From positions 194,413 through 258,412 of the forward strand of contig SVAP01000001.1 in NCBI GenBank assembly GCA_015059335.1: a stretch of 64,000 nucleotides of DNA. Direction: 5' to 3'. The notes under the pieces are model-generated. The model worked only from the letters and a program-made list of their open reading frames with translations, was not told the DNA's origin and searched no databases. Every line of letters starts with the position of its first letter. Positions within the stretch are counted from its first letter, which is position 1. Position numbers and translations under genes: made by a program. Below, in pieces: positions 43,563-52,773 of this stretch. This stretch comes from Bacillota bacterium. GTDB lineage: Bacteria; Bacillota_I; Bacilli_A; RF39; UBA660.

Positions 43563-45197
43563 TTAGTTTATTAATTTAGCGTGTACTACTAATCTTTGTT
43601 TACTATTGTTTTGACAAGTTGTTAATGTTAAAATCTTATCAAATTTTGTAACCTCTATTCCAAAATCTTTTATACTTCTTGATTTAAGTTTATCAACAAA
43701 CTCCTTGAATTCAACATCATAATCAAAGTTCGCATATAAATAATCATTTGTTACATTCACAACATATATTGAGAATATTTGCCATTTCATTTGTTTATTA
43801 GTCGTATTAAAAGTTATTGTTAAATTATCTGGATTATTATGCCATGATTCTTTTAATACTGTTTGTAATGTACCAAACATCATACCATTTTTAAGATTAT
43901 GACCATATATTATTGTATTTTGATCAACTCTATTAGGATCATTTCTATAATCCATATAAATCCACCCATTAAAATTACTTTGTTTATAAAAACTATGATT
44001 TAAATAATAATCATTATTACTAGCTTTAACAACGGGATAATCGATTTTTGTATTATTGACTTTTAACCATCCAACTGTTTCGTTGTTTATGGAAAGTAAT
44101 TTTTGATAATCTTCAGTAAGAGCGACTGTATTTGTATTACTATCACTATTACTATTATTACTATCACCATTTGGTGTTTCTTGTTCTATTTCTTCATCTT
44201 CTTGAACATTATTATTATTGTCTTCAATGTTTGTCTCATCAGAATCAGTTATTTCAACCTTTGATATTTCTTTTAATTCATCACCTTGTGTTTTAGTTAT
44301 AAAATTATTATATTCAATTAATATAAAACTTAAAATTGAAATAATTGATATAATTATACAACTAACTAATAAAACATTGTTTGATATTTGTTTCAATATG
44401 TTTTTTCTTTTATATTCAAAAGAATATTTGATTTTAAAATCCAGCTTTAATTTCTTTTTATATAATTTATCTAATGTTTTTAGATGTGGTATAGAATCTT
44501 GTATATTCTCTACATTATCTATATCAGCCCTAATTATTATTTGTATATTTTCTTTAATGCTATCAGCTAATTCACCAACTATTTGTTTGATTAATTCAAA
44601 AGAAAAATTATAAACATTAATTCTTTTTAAATGATTATTAATATTTAAAAACATTTTTAAATCTTTAATGTCATTATCTGAAAGTAATTTATCAATATTT
44701 ATTGTTTCTTTGTAATACATTTTAGAATATGAAAACAATTTATTCTTAATAATAAAATTACTATCAGAAAGGTATTCAACTCTAAAATTAACCTTAATAT
44801 TTTTCTTATCTAAATTATCTAACATATAAATAGGCGCAGTATGACAATTAACATTTTTAAGATATTTACATTTTAATAACTTATCATAAATTTCAAAACT
44901 AATTTCCTTATCATCAACAATAGTTAGAGTTGTTAATTTCTTTATATAACTTATTACATCAATAACATCAGGAATAATTTCATAATCAATAACATGTGCG
45001 CTATTAATATCTTTTTCTAATACAATTCCACTAATAATATTAGAAATTATTTTTTTATTTCCTAAAAAATATTCCATATCAAAAATTAATTCATTGTTAC
45101 TATTAATAGAATTATCAGAATTAACGATATCATCAACATATTGAAAAATAACTTTTTTATTTTCAATTGATACTTTAATCTTATTAATGTTAATCAC
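43563..45197 (-). CDS. Class B sortase with long N-terminal cytosolic domain
   Basis: The C-terminal part (from about residue 365) is a sortase B: TVGWLKVNNTKIDYPVV, NGWIYMDYRNDPN, the catalytic His in IIYGHNLKNGMMFG, and Cys in LTLTTCQNNSKQRLVVHAKL with the following Arg. A transmembrane helix (about 275-298) separates it from an unusual 270-residue N-terminal domain with no recognised fold and from an acidic Ser/Asn/Glu linker. The start is uncertain: GTG at 45197 overlaps its own GGGAGG, while ATT at 45188 has ideal spacing. Sortase B enzymes attach NPxTx-type proteins to the wall. Confidence 0.88.
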   Translation of the reverse strand: MININKIKVSIENKKVIFQYVDDIVNSDNSINSNNELIFDMEYFLGNKKIISNIISGIVLEKDINSAHVIDYEIIPDVIDVISYIKKLTTLTIVDDKEISFEIYDKLLKCKYLKNVNCHTAPIYMLDNLDKKNIKVNFRVEYLSDSNFIIKNKLFSYSKMYYKETINIDKLLSDNDIKDLKMFLNINNHLKRINVYNFSFELIKQIVGELADSIKENIQIIIRADIDNVENIQDSIPHLKTLDKLYKKKLKLDFKIKYSFEYKRKNILKQISNNVLLVSCIIISIISILSFILIEYNNFITKTQGDELKEISKVEITDSDETNIEDNNNNVQEDEEIEQETPNGDSNNSNSDSNTNTVALTEDYQKLLSINNETVGWLKVNNTKIDYPVVKASNNDYYLNHSFYKQSNFNGWIYMDYRNDPNRVDQNTIIYGHNLKNGMMFGTLQTVLKESWHNNPDNLTITFNTTNKQMKWQIFSIYVVNVTNDYLYANFDYDVEFKEFVDKLKSRSIKDFGIEVTKFDKILTLTTCQNNSKQRLVVHAKLIN

Positions 45198-45259
45198 CTC
45201 CCACTATTTATCATATTCACTAAATTAATATTAACATATTTGTATAATTTAAACAAGAA

Positions 45260-45276
45260 GTTACTAATATAGTAAC
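45260..45276. promoter_or_regulatory. Operator-like palindrome 1
   Basis: GTTACTA-ATA-TAGTAAC, a perfect 7-3-7 inverted repeat in the divergent sortase/surface-protein promoter region. Confidence 0.55.
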
Positions 45277-45289
45277 TAAAATAAACAAA

Positions 45290-45306
45290 AATTAGTCAAA
45301 CTAATT
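45290..45306. promoter_or_regulatory. Operator-like palindrome 2
   Basis: AATTAGT-CAA-ACTAATT, a perfect 7-3-7 inverted repeat whose right arm abuts the -35 of the surface-protein promoter. Centre-to-centre distance to palindrome 1 is 30 bp, about three helical turns. Confidence 0.55.
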
Positions 45307-45333
45307 GACATTCATAATAAAACAATGTATCAT
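45305..45333 (+). promoter_or_regulatory. Promoter of the surface-protein gene
   Basis: TTGACA (45305-45310), 17 bp, TATCAT (45328-45333). Confidence 0.75.
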
Positions 45334-45360
45334 TTATTTATGATAGGAGTGTAAGATAAT

Positions 45361-46575
45361 ATGAAAAAAATATTTAATTTGTTATTAGTTTCAATTATAT
45401 CGTTTATACCATTTGTAAGTGTAAAAGCTGCAGACTATGACAAATATACTAATTATTACTTATTTTATAGTACAACAAGTTCATGGGATATCACACTTGC
45501 TGAATTAGGACAACATGATACAGCTGAAATAGTTGATATTGATGGAGTAGAGTATTTTAACAATCATACAACACACACTGCATATGTGTTTGATGAAAGA
45601 ATTGATGAAGATAGCATAATTGAAGAAGGACTTATTGATTGTGAATATGATGGTGGAAAAATTGTTTGTACTGATGAAGATGATTATAGTATAAAAATTG
45701 ACTACAAAGAAAAACTATATGAAATATTTGATAAAAATGTAAATATTGGTGATGGTGTAGAACTTGAAAAAAATAGTACAGTTGATCACTTTGATACTTA
45801 TTATATACATTCATTATATGGAGATAACAATGGTAGTAACATACAAGAATCATATCCTTTCTTCTGGTATTATAATGAACCAAGTTCAGATATTACATAC
45901 AAATATTCTGATTTAACAACAGATGAAAGAGATGAATTAAAAAGTGATTTAAAATTTATTCCTCAAACATGGGAAACAACATGTAGAAACACATCAAATA
46001 CCAATTGTGTATCCATTAATAGAAACTGGTTTAATAATGGTTATGGTAGCGGATATAAATTTACTATTGAAAGAAAAGTTTCTTTCCCTAAAACTATCGT
46101 AAATCAAGGAATAGAAATGCAAGATTACTATGGTTCAGATGGATCAATAAAATATATAATGCATCCATATGTTTACAGAATAACATATAAAGTTGCTAAT
46201 GATGCTAGTAAATACAACGTAACATATCATGCAAATAATGGAACAGATAATAAAGTAATAGTTCAACTTGAAAAAGATGCAAAATTTAATATACAAGAAA
46301 ACACATTTAAAAGAGATGGGTATAGTTTCGTTGGATGGTCAACTGATGCATCAGCAAAAGAAGCAGATAAAACATATAATCCTGGTGAAACTCATACAAT
46401 CAGTAAAAATTTAGATTTGTATGCAGTATGGACAAATACAGGTACAGGTAAAGAAGAAGTAGATAATTCTAAAACTGGACTTGGTTATAGTATAGCAGTT
46501 CTTGGAACAATATTAATTGGTACTGTATACGGAGTAGTATATTTTAAAAAACGTAATAAATTTGAAAACATTTAA
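45361..46575 (+). CDS. Surface protein with InlB B-type repeat and sortase-like anchor (NSKTG)
   Basis: This 404-residue precursor has a signal peptide (residues 1-24, cleavage near VKA-AD), a roughly 250-residue unique domain with two close cysteines (TCRNTSNTNC), one Listeria-Bacteroides (InlB B) repeat of about 70 residues (VTYHANNGTD... DGYSFVGWS... LDLYAVW), a short linker, and a C-terminal cassette: N369-S-K-T-G373, a hydrophobic helix and a basic tail (FKKRNKFENI). That cassette is a sorting signal with a variant pentapeptide close to NPKTG. The divergent neighbour is sortase B, so it is the likely substrate. Confidence 0.82.
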   Translation: MKKIFNLLLVSIISFIPFVSVKAADYDKYTNYYLFYSTTSSWDITLAELGQHDTAEIVDIDGVEYFNNHTTHTAYVFDERIDEDSIIEEGLIDCEYDGGKIVCTDEDDYSIKIDYKEKLYEIFDKNVNIGDGVELEKNSTVDHFDTYYIHSLYGDNNGSNIQESYPFFWYYNEPSSDITYKYSDLTTDERDELKSDLKFIPQTWETTCRNTSNTNCVSINRNWFNNGYGSGYKFTIERKVSFPKTIVNQGIEMQDYYGSDGSIKYIMHPYVYRITYKVANDASKYNVTYHANNGTDNKVIVQLEKDAKFNIQENTFKRDGYSFVGWSTDASAKEADKTYNPGETHTISKNLDLYAVWTNTGTGKEEVDNSKTGLGYSIAVLGTILIGTVYGVVYFKKRNKFENI

Positions 46576-46600
46576 GGAATCAATTGATTCCTTTTTTTCT
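46574..46600 (+). terminator. Terminator of the surface-protein gene
   Basis: A 20-nt perfect palindrome (AAGGAATCAATTGATTCCTT) followed by T5 or more. Confidence 0.8.
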
Positions 46601-46628
46601 TAATGATAGAATTATAATAGGTGATAAT

Positions 46629-47906
46629 ATGAACATTATAGATATTATTGATAAAAAAAGAATAGGTAATAATCTTAGTAAAGAAGAAATACAATTTGTT
46701 GTAGATAATTATTTGAATGATTTTATTAGTGATTGTCAAATGAGTGCATTATTAATGGCTATATGTATCAATGGAATGAACGAAGAAGAAACAATTAACT
46801 TAACAAATTGCATGTTAAATAGTGGTGATACAATTGACTTATCAAAAATCAACGAAATTAAAATTGATAAACATTCTACAGGTGGTATAGGTGATAAAAC
46901 AACTTTAATTATTGCTCCACTAGTTGCTGCATGCGGAGTAAAAGTAGCTAAAATGAGTGGTAGAGGACTAGGTTATACTGGTGGTACTATTGATAAATTA
47001 GAATCAATTCCAAATTTTAATGTAAATATTGAAAATAATGATTTTATTAAACAAGTAAATGATTTAGGCGTTTGTATATGTTACGCAAAAAAAACATTAG
47101 TTCCAGCCGATAAGAAAATATATGCATTAAGAGACGTAACTGGAACAGTAAATTCTATTCCATTAATTGCATCATCTATTATGAGTAAAAAACTTGCAAG
47201 TGGCTGCGATAAAATAGTTATTGATTTAAAAGTTGGTAATGGCGCATTTATGAAAAATTTAGATGATGCTAGAATTTTAGCAAATCTAATGATCAAAATA
47301 GGGGAAAATAATAATAAAGAAGTCATATGTGTTTTATCAAACATGAATCAACCACTTGGTAATACAATTGGTAATTCGTTAGAAGTAAAAGAAGCAATAG
47401 AAACCTTATTAGGTAAAGGTCCAAAAGATTTAACAGAATTATCAATAATACTTGCAACACATATGGTCGCACTTGGTAAAAATATTGATATTGAAAGTGC
47501 TAATAAATTAGTTAAAGAAAAATTAAATGATATGAGTGCTTATAAGAAGTTTTTAGAATTTGTTAAGATACAAAATGGAGATTTAAATAAATGTAAAATA
47601 ACTGCTAAAGGTATACAAGTATTATCGTGTAAAGAAGGATACATTAATAAAATCGATTCTGAAACATTAGGTGAAATATCAATGAGATTAGGTGCAGGTA
47701 GAAATAATATATATGATTCTATTGACTATTCAGCAGGTATAATTATGAACAAAAAAATTGGTGACTATGTTAAGAAAAATGAATTGCTTGCTACATTATA
47801 TACTAATAAAGATATAGATAATATTATTTTAGATGTTATAAATTGTTATGAAATAGATAATGAATCAAAAGAATTAGAACCATTAATATATGAAGTAATA
47901 AAATAG
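46629..47906 (+). CDS. pdp: Pyrimidine-nucleoside phosphorylase
   Basis: From the ATG at 46629 (AGGTGAT) the protein has 425 residues. The glycosyl-transfer family signatures are present: KHSTGGIGDKTTLIIAPLVA (phosphate loop, about 80-99), MSGRGLGYTGGTIDKLESIP, and in the C-terminal domain GAGRNNIYDSIDYSAGI. It cleaves uridine/thymidine to base and (deoxy)ribose-1-phosphate for salvage. The active-site pattern suits the Bacillus-type enzyme (pdp) more than E. coli DeoA, but the distinction is tentative. Confidence 0.9.
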   Translation: MNIIDIIDKKRIGNNLSKEEIQFVVDNYLNDFISDCQMSALLMAICINGMNEEETINLTNCMLNSGDTIDLSKINEIKIDKHSTGGIGDKTTLIIAPLVAACGVKVAKMSGRGLGYTGGTIDKLESIPNFNVNIENNDFIKQVNDLGVCICYAKKTLVPADKKIYALRDVTGTVNSIPLIASSIMSKKLASGCDKIVIDLKVGNGAFMKNLDDARILANLMIKIGENNNKEVICVLSNMNQPLGNTIGNSLEVKEAIETLLGKGPKDLTELSIILATHMVALGKNIDIESANKLVKEKLNDMSAYKKFLEFVKIQNGDLNKCKITAKGIQVLSCKEGYINKIDSETLGEISMRLGAGRNNIYDSIDYSAGIIMNKKIGDYVKKNELLATLYTNKDIDNIILDVINCYEIDNESKELEPLIYEVIK

Positions 47907-47934
47907 ATACGATTTACAAAAGTATCTATTTTTT
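47904..47934 (+). terminator. Terminator after pdp
   Basis: TAGATAC/GTATCTA with an 11-nt loop and T6. Confidence 0.72.
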
Positions 47935-47974
47935 GTATAATATAATCAGTGATAACTAAAAGAAAGGAGAAAAC

Positions 47975-49630
47975 ATGAGTAAGATTAAAATTTTTAGTCT
48001 GGGTGGCTTAAATGAAAATGGAAAAAACATGTATATAGTAGAAGTTGACCAAGATATTTTTATATTTGATGCGGGTTTGAAATATGCGGATGATAAATTA
48101 TTTGGAATTGATTATATATTACCAAATTATGATTATATTAAAGAAAATATTGATAGAGTTAAGGGGTTATTTTTGACACATGGTCATAATGAGAATATTG
48201 GTGGAGTACCAGATATTGTATCTGAGCTTCCTAATATAAAGGTTTATGGAACAAAATTTACTTTGGAAGTTTTAAAAAGGGAATTAGAAAATTGCGAAAT
48301 TAAATTTAATAATATGATTGAGATTAAAGCACATAAAAAAATTCAATTTGGAGAAAACAGTATTTTTCCAATTAGTGTAACACACTCAATACCTGATTCA
48401 GTAGGATATGTATTAAATACTAAAGATGGTGCGATAGTTTATACTGGTGATTTTGTGTTTGATTCAACAATGATGGGACCATATAAAACAGATATTGGAA
48501 AAATTGCATATATAGGTAAACAAGGGGTTTTATGTTTATTATCAGAATCAATGTATGCAGAAAAATCAGGTTATACTTCGCCACATCATAGAACAGAAAA
48601 TATAATACGTGAAATTTTATCACGTAATGAAGATAGAATTGTATTTAATATCTTTTCTGCGCACATTTATAATATTCAAGAGCTTTTTAATGAAGTATCA
48701 AAAACTGAAAGAAAAATAGTTATCATGGGTAAAACATTACAAGGTATTATAAATAATGCGTTAGATTTAGGATATTTGAAATTTGATAAAAAACAAATTG
48801 GGGATTTATCTAATATAAATGATAAAAATGTAATAATACTAGTTGCGAATGAAAGAGAAAAAACATTCTCAAATATTAATAGAATGATTAATGGATATGA
48901 TAAATATATAAAGATAAAGGAAACAGATACTTTCGTATTTGCTGAACCTATAAGTGATTCTATTGAAAGAAGTGCGGTTAAAACTGCAGATGAACTTGCT
49001 AAACTTGGTGTTAATGTAATAATGTATGACAGAAAAAAACAATTGTTATATCATGCATCTAGTGAAGATTTAATGCTAATGATAAATCTATTAAATCCAA
49101 AGTATTATTTCCCGGTAAAAGGTGAATATCGCTTCCAAGTAGCAAATGCAAATATAGGAGCAAGATTAGGAATTAGTCCTGAAAATATTTTGCTTAAACA
49201 AAATGGAGAAATAGTGGAATTTGTTAATGGAAAATTAGTAGAAAGTTATGAAAAAGTTAAAACAGATGATATATTAATTGATGGTAATGTAGTATCTGAT
49301 ATTGGAGAAGCTGTTTTAAAAGATAGAGAAGTATTAAGTGAGAACGGAATAGTAATAATTAGTACTACTCTAGATAAAAAAACTAAAAAGATAGTTTCAG
49401 GTCCGGAAGTAATAACACGCGGATTTATCTATGTAAAAGATAGTGCAGAATTATTATCTGAAATAAAAAAATTATGTGTTACTGTTATAGAAAATAATAT
49501 AGATAATACTAAACATGTGGAATATAATAAAATTAAAAATGCATTAAGAGAAAATTTAGGAAAATATCTATATAAAGAAACAGAATGTAAACCAATGATT
49601 ATAACAGTGTTTCAAGAAGTAGAAATATAA
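47975..49630 (+). CDS. RNase J-family protein with degenerate active site
   Basis: The 551 residues follow RNase J throughout: beta-lactamase part, beta-CASP part (LCLLSESMYAEKSGYTSPHH, FNIFSAHIYNIQELF) and C-terminal domain. The metal site is altered. The expected HGHEDHIGG reads HGHNENIGG near residues 68-76, losing the Asp and third His, and the late PVHGE reads PVKGE. B. subtilis RNase J2, a poorly active partner of J1, shows a similar kind of decay, so this is best viewed as a J2-like subunit. A fully active J1 should exist elsewhere in the genome. AAAGGAG precedes the ATG. Confidence 0.88.
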   Translation: MSKIKIFSLGGLNENGKNMYIVEVDQDIFIFDAGLKYADDKLFGIDYILPNYDYIKENIDRVKGLFLTHGHNENIGGVPDIVSELPNIKVYGTKFTLEVLKRELENCEIKFNNMIEIKAHKKIQFGENSIFPISVTHSIPDSVGYVLNTKDGAIVYTGDFVFDSTMMGPYKTDIGKIAYIGKQGVLCLLSESMYAEKSGYTSPHHRTENIIREILSRNEDRIVFNIFSAHIYNIQELFNEVSKTERKIVIMGKTLQGIINNALDLGYLKFDKKQIGDLSNINDKNVIILVANEREKTFSNINRMINGYDKYIKIKETDTFVFAEPISDSIERSAVKTADELAKLGVNVIMYDRKKQLLYHASSEDLMLMINLLNPKYYFPVKGEYRFQVANANIGARLGISPENILLKQNGEIVEFVNGKLVESYEKVKTDDILIDGNVVSDIGEAVLKDREVLSENGIVIISTTLDKKTKKIVSGPEVITRGFIYVKDSAELLSEIKKLCVTVIENNIDNTKHVEYNKIKNALRENLGKYLYKETECKPMIITVFQEVEI

Positions 49631-49645
49631 GTGGGAGAAGTATAG

Positions 49646-50671
49646 ATGAAAAAAATAGTAATAAACATGTTGTCAAGTGCTGATAAAGTAGATGGTCAAG
49701 GCGTAGGAAGTGCATATTTAGAACAAGTTAATTTAGTAAAAGAAAGTAAATATTTCAAAGTTTTAGTTAATTCTAAAGAACAAGCTAATATTATTCACTG
49801 TCATACTATTGATCCAATTAACTACTATAGAATGAAAAAAAATAAAAAAGGTGTTAATGTATCATATGTTCATTTTTTACCAACAACATTAGATGGTTCA
49901 ATTAAACTACCAAAATTTGCATTTAATATATTTAAAAAATATGTAATTAAGTTTTATAATAGTGCAGATCACTTAGTAGTTGTTAATCCTATATTTATAA
50001 ATGACTTAGAAAAAGCTGGGATTAGTAGAGAAAAAATTACATATATTCCAAATTATGTTTCTAAAGAAAAATTTTATAAATATACTAAAAAACAAAAAAG
50101 TAATATTAGAAAAAAATATGATATTAACGAAAATGATTTTGTTGTTTTAGGTGCAGGACAAGTACAAACTAGAAAAGGTGTTAAAGACTTTGTGAATTGC
50201 GCTAAAAAGTTACCAAAAATTAAATTCGTTTGGTGTGGTGGTTTTTCGTTTGGAAAAATTACAGATGGATATGATGAGTTAAAAGAAATAATGGAAAATC
50301 CGCCTAAAAACGTAAAATTCTTAGGAATAATTCCTAGAGAAGAAATGAATGATATATACAATATGGCAGATGTATTATTTGTTCCATCATATAATGAATT
50401 GTTTCCTATGACAATATTAGAAGCTATTAATTCAGAAACACCTTTATTGTTAAGAAATTTGGAACTATATGAAGATATTTTGTTTAATGATTATTTAAAA
50501 GGTAAAAATAATAAAGAATTTGTTCAAATTTTAAAAGAATTATCTACTGATGAAAAGTTATATAAAAAATATTCTAAAAAATCTAAGATGATTTCAGAAT
50601 TTTATTCTAAAGAACATGTCTTAGAAATGTGGGAAGAGTTTTATAAAGAAATTGCAAAAGAAACTAAATAA
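49646..50671 (+). CDS. GT4-family glycosyltransferase
   Basis: A two-lobed GT-B enzyme of 341 residues. N-lobe: ADKVDGQGVGSAYLEQVNLV and IIHCHTIDPINYYR; C-lobe: VVLGAGQVQTRKGVKDFV, VKFLGIIPREEMNDIYNMAD and the nucleotide-sugar motif PSYNELFPMTILEAI (E-x7-E type). The overall pattern resembles Bacilli glycolipid or poly-glycerol glycosyltransferases, but the acceptor cannot be read. Spacing to the RNase J gene is 15 nt, so they are probably co-transcribed. Confidence 0.85.
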   Translation: MKKIVINMLSSADKVDGQGVGSAYLEQVNLVKESKYFKVLVNSKEQANIIHCHTIDPINYYRMKKNKKGVNVSYVHFLPTTLDGSIKLPKFAFNIFKKYVIKFYNSADHLVVVNPIFINDLEKAGISREKITYIPNYVSKEKFYKYTKKQKSNIRKKYDINENDFVVLGAGQVQTRKGVKDFVNCAKKLPKIKFVWCGGFSFGKITDGYDELKEIMENPPKNVKFLGIIPREEMNDIYNMADVLFVPSYNELFPMTILEAINSETPLLLRNLELYEDILFNDYLKGKNNKEFVQILKELSTDEKLYKKYSKKSKMISEFYSKEHVLEMWEEFYKEIAKETK

Positions 50672-50686
50672 AATTAGTTTCTTTTT
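50656..50686 (+). terminator. Terminator of the GT4 gene
   Basis: AAAAGAAACTAA/TTAGTTTCTTTT perfect 12-bp stem, overlapping the stop codon. Confidence 0.78.
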
Positions 50687-50731
50687 ATAATTGTACTGTG
50701 TTATAATAAGTGTAAGATAGAGGGAATAAAT

Positions 50732-51145
50732 ATGAAAAATAACAAGGGATTTACATTAGTAGAAATAATAAGTGTAATAGGAATATTAGTAGTAATAGCT
50801 TTAGTAGCTGTACCAAGTATAATTTCAATAAGTAATAATAACAAAGAAAAAAATTATCAAAAAACAGTTGATTTAATAGTTACTTCTGCTGAAAATTATT
50901 ATCATAATGATATTGATAAAACAAAACTTTTAGATAATGAATCTTGTTATGTAACATTAAAAGATTTAACAATAAGTAAGTATTTAAAGGCACCAATAAC
51001 AAACCCTAAAACAAATGATAAATTAGATTTAATGACATATGTAAAAATCACTAAAAATGTTGATGAAAATGATGTCATAACAATTGATTATGAATATGTT
51101 AATGATATTAATATGGAAGGATTAAATAAATGTTATTCTAAATAA
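50732..51145 (+). CDS. Type IV pilin-like (pseudopilin) protein
   Basis: The 137-residue protein has the prepilin signature at its N-terminus, NNKGFTLVEIISVIGILVVI: short basic leader, cleavage before Phe, Glu at position 5 of the mature form, and a hydrophobic assembly helix. Two cysteines (ESCYVT, NKCYS) may form the usual C-terminal disulfide. No pilus ATPase, peptidase or other com genes are nearby, so it is an orphan; it may join a ComG-type system elsewhere or be a surface protein. Confidence 0.78.
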   Translation: MKNNKGFTLVEIISVIGILVVIALVAVPSIISISNNNKEKNYQKTVDLIVTSAENYYHNDIDKTKLLDNESCYVTLKDLTISKYLKAPITNPKTNDKLDLMTYVKITKNVDENDVITIDYEYVNDINMEGLNKCYSK

Positions 51146-51171
51146 TAATAGGTAATAATTAAATTAATATT

Positions 51172-51197
51172 AAGAAGTTTTAATACTTCTTTTTTCT
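51172..51197 (+). terminator. Terminator of the pseudopilin gene
   Basis: AAGAAGT/ACTTCTT with 6-nt loop and T5. Confidence 0.68.
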
Positions 51198-51203
51198 TTT
51201 TAA

Positions 51204-51232
51204 TTGATATTATCAAGTATTTAATATATAAT
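51204..51232 (+). promoter_or_regulatory. Promoter of the ftsY-ylxM-ffh operon
   Basis: TTGATA (51204-51209), 17 bp, TATAAT (51227-51232), 20 bp before the ftsY ATG. Confidence 0.7.
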
Positions 51233-51251
51233 TTTAGTACGAGGTGATAAC

Positions 51252-52241
51252 ATGGGACTATTTGATAAATTTAAAAATATATTTAATAAAAATACAAAAG
51301 AAGATATAAAAGAAAAAGAAGAAATAGAGAAATATGATGAGGCATTAGAAAAAACTAGACAAGTATTTACGTCTAAATTAGGAATTCTTTCTAATAAATA
51401 TAAAAAAGTAAGTGAAGAATATTTTGAAGAATTAGAAGAAATATTAATCATGGCAGATATAGGTGTTAATACTGTTATGAACTTTATTGATGAAATAAAG
51501 AAAAGAGTAAAGAAAGAAAATATTGAATCAACAGAAGATTTAAAAGAAATAATTGTTGATGAATTATTTATTATATATGTAAATAATGATGTAATAGTAA
51601 ATAAAATTAATTATAGTAATGAAGGACCAACAGTTATTTTATTTGTTGGTGTTAATGGTGTAGGTAAAACTACTACTATAGGAAAAATCGCTAAAAAGTT
51701 AATTAGTGAAGGAAAAAAAGTTTTACTTGTTGCTGGTGATACATTTAGAGCTGGTGCCGTAGAACAAATTGAAGAGTGGGGTAAAAGAGTAGGAACTAAA
51801 GTTGTTGGTAAAGAAAATGCAGATCCTTCTAGTGTTATATATGATGGGTTAGAAATAGCCAAAGATGAAAATTATGATGTTGTTTTAGTAGATACTGCAG
51901 GAAGATTACAAAACAAAGTAAACCTAATGAAAGAATTAGAAAAAATGAACAAAGTAATTGGTAAATTAATTCCTAACGCACCACATGAAACTTTATTAGT
52001 GATTGATGCAACAACAGGTCAAAACGGTATTAGTCAAGCAAAAAGTTTTAAAGAAATAACAAATATAACTGGAATAGTACTTACTAAATTAGATGGTACA
52101 GCTAAAGGTGGAATAGTTTTAGCGATTAAAGAAGAAGTTAACATACCAGTTAAATTTATTGGACTTGGAGAAAGAGAAAATGATTTAAAAGTATTTGATA
52201 TAGAAAAATATATATACGGATTATTTAAAGATTTATTTTAG
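51252..52241 (+). CDS. ftsY: Signal recognition particle receptor FtsY
   Basis: FtsY docks SRP-ribosome complexes at the membrane. The 329 residues comprise a very short acidic/basic A region (FNKNTKEDIKEKEEIEKY), the four-helix N domain and a G domain with GVNGVGKTTTIGKIAKKL, DTFRAGAVEQIEEWG, DTAGRLQNK, TKLDGTAKGG and GLGERENDLKVFD. All GTPase motifs are intact. First gene of an SRP operon with ylxM and ffh. Confidence 0.95.
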   Translation: MGLFDKFKNIFNKNTKEDIKEKEEIEKYDEALEKTRQVFTSKLGILSNKYKKVSEEYFEELEEILIMADIGVNTVMNFIDEIKKRVKKENIESTEDLKEIIVDELFIIYVNNDVIVNKINYSNEGPTVILFVGVNGVGKTTTIGKIAKKLISEGKKVLLVAGDTFRAGAVEQIEEWGKRVGTKVVGKENADPSSVIYDGLEIAKDENYDVVLVDTAGRLQNKVNLMKELEKMNKVIGKLIPNAPHETLLVIDATTGQNGISQAKSFKEITNITGIVLTKLDGTAKGGIVLAIKEEVNIPVKFIGLGERENDLKVFDIEKYIYGLFKDLF

Positions 52242-52252
52242 GGGGTAATAAA

Positions 52253-52771
52253 ATGAATTTATATAAAAATAATAATTCAATAGTGCTTAACAAAGATGAA
52301 AAATGTTTTAATATACAAGATGAAAATAATTATAACTTATGGATAACAGGGGATAAAAACTCTAAATTAAGTGGAAAATCATTTAAAATAACAGAATATG
52401 ATAGAAAGATATATTATATATTTAGAGAGTTTTATTTATCATTATTAGATCAATATAATGCATATAAAGATTTTAATGATTATAAATATGAAGACTGTCC
52501 ACTTTACGATGAAGAACATAATTGGTTTACATTTTATGATGATTATTCAAATGTTAATGATGGAAATTTCTTTAGAATTATTAAAAATGAGACAAAAGAA
52601 CCATATACTATTGGAATTTATATTCAAAATAAAAATAATAGATTACAATCACATATAGTAGCTAAATCAGGTTCAAGGTATCAAGAATTTATTGGTTGTT
52701 TTTCTAACTTAATAAATGAATTAAATAAATTAGAAAAAGATAAAATATATCAAAAAAAGAAAGAAGTATAA
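52253..52771 (+). CDS. Unknown protein in the SRP operon
   Basis: 172 residues behind GGGGG, 11 nt after ftsY and 2 nt before ylxM. Aromatic and acidic (FREFYLSLLDQYNAYKDFND, NWFTFYDDYSNVNDGNFF) with a basic C-terminus; no membrane segment. Not recognised. Its tight placement between ftsY and ylxM suggests co-expression with protein targeting. Confidence 0.7.
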   Translation: MNLYKNNNSIVLNKDEKCFNIQDENNYNLWITGDKNSKLSGKSFKITEYDRKIYYIFREFYLSLLDQYNAYKDFNDYKYEDCPLYDEEHNWFTFYDDYSNVNDGNFFRIIKNETKEPYTIGIYIQNKNNRLQSHIVAKSGSRYQEFIGCFSNLINELNKLEKDKIYQKKKEV

Positions 52772-52773
52772 TT

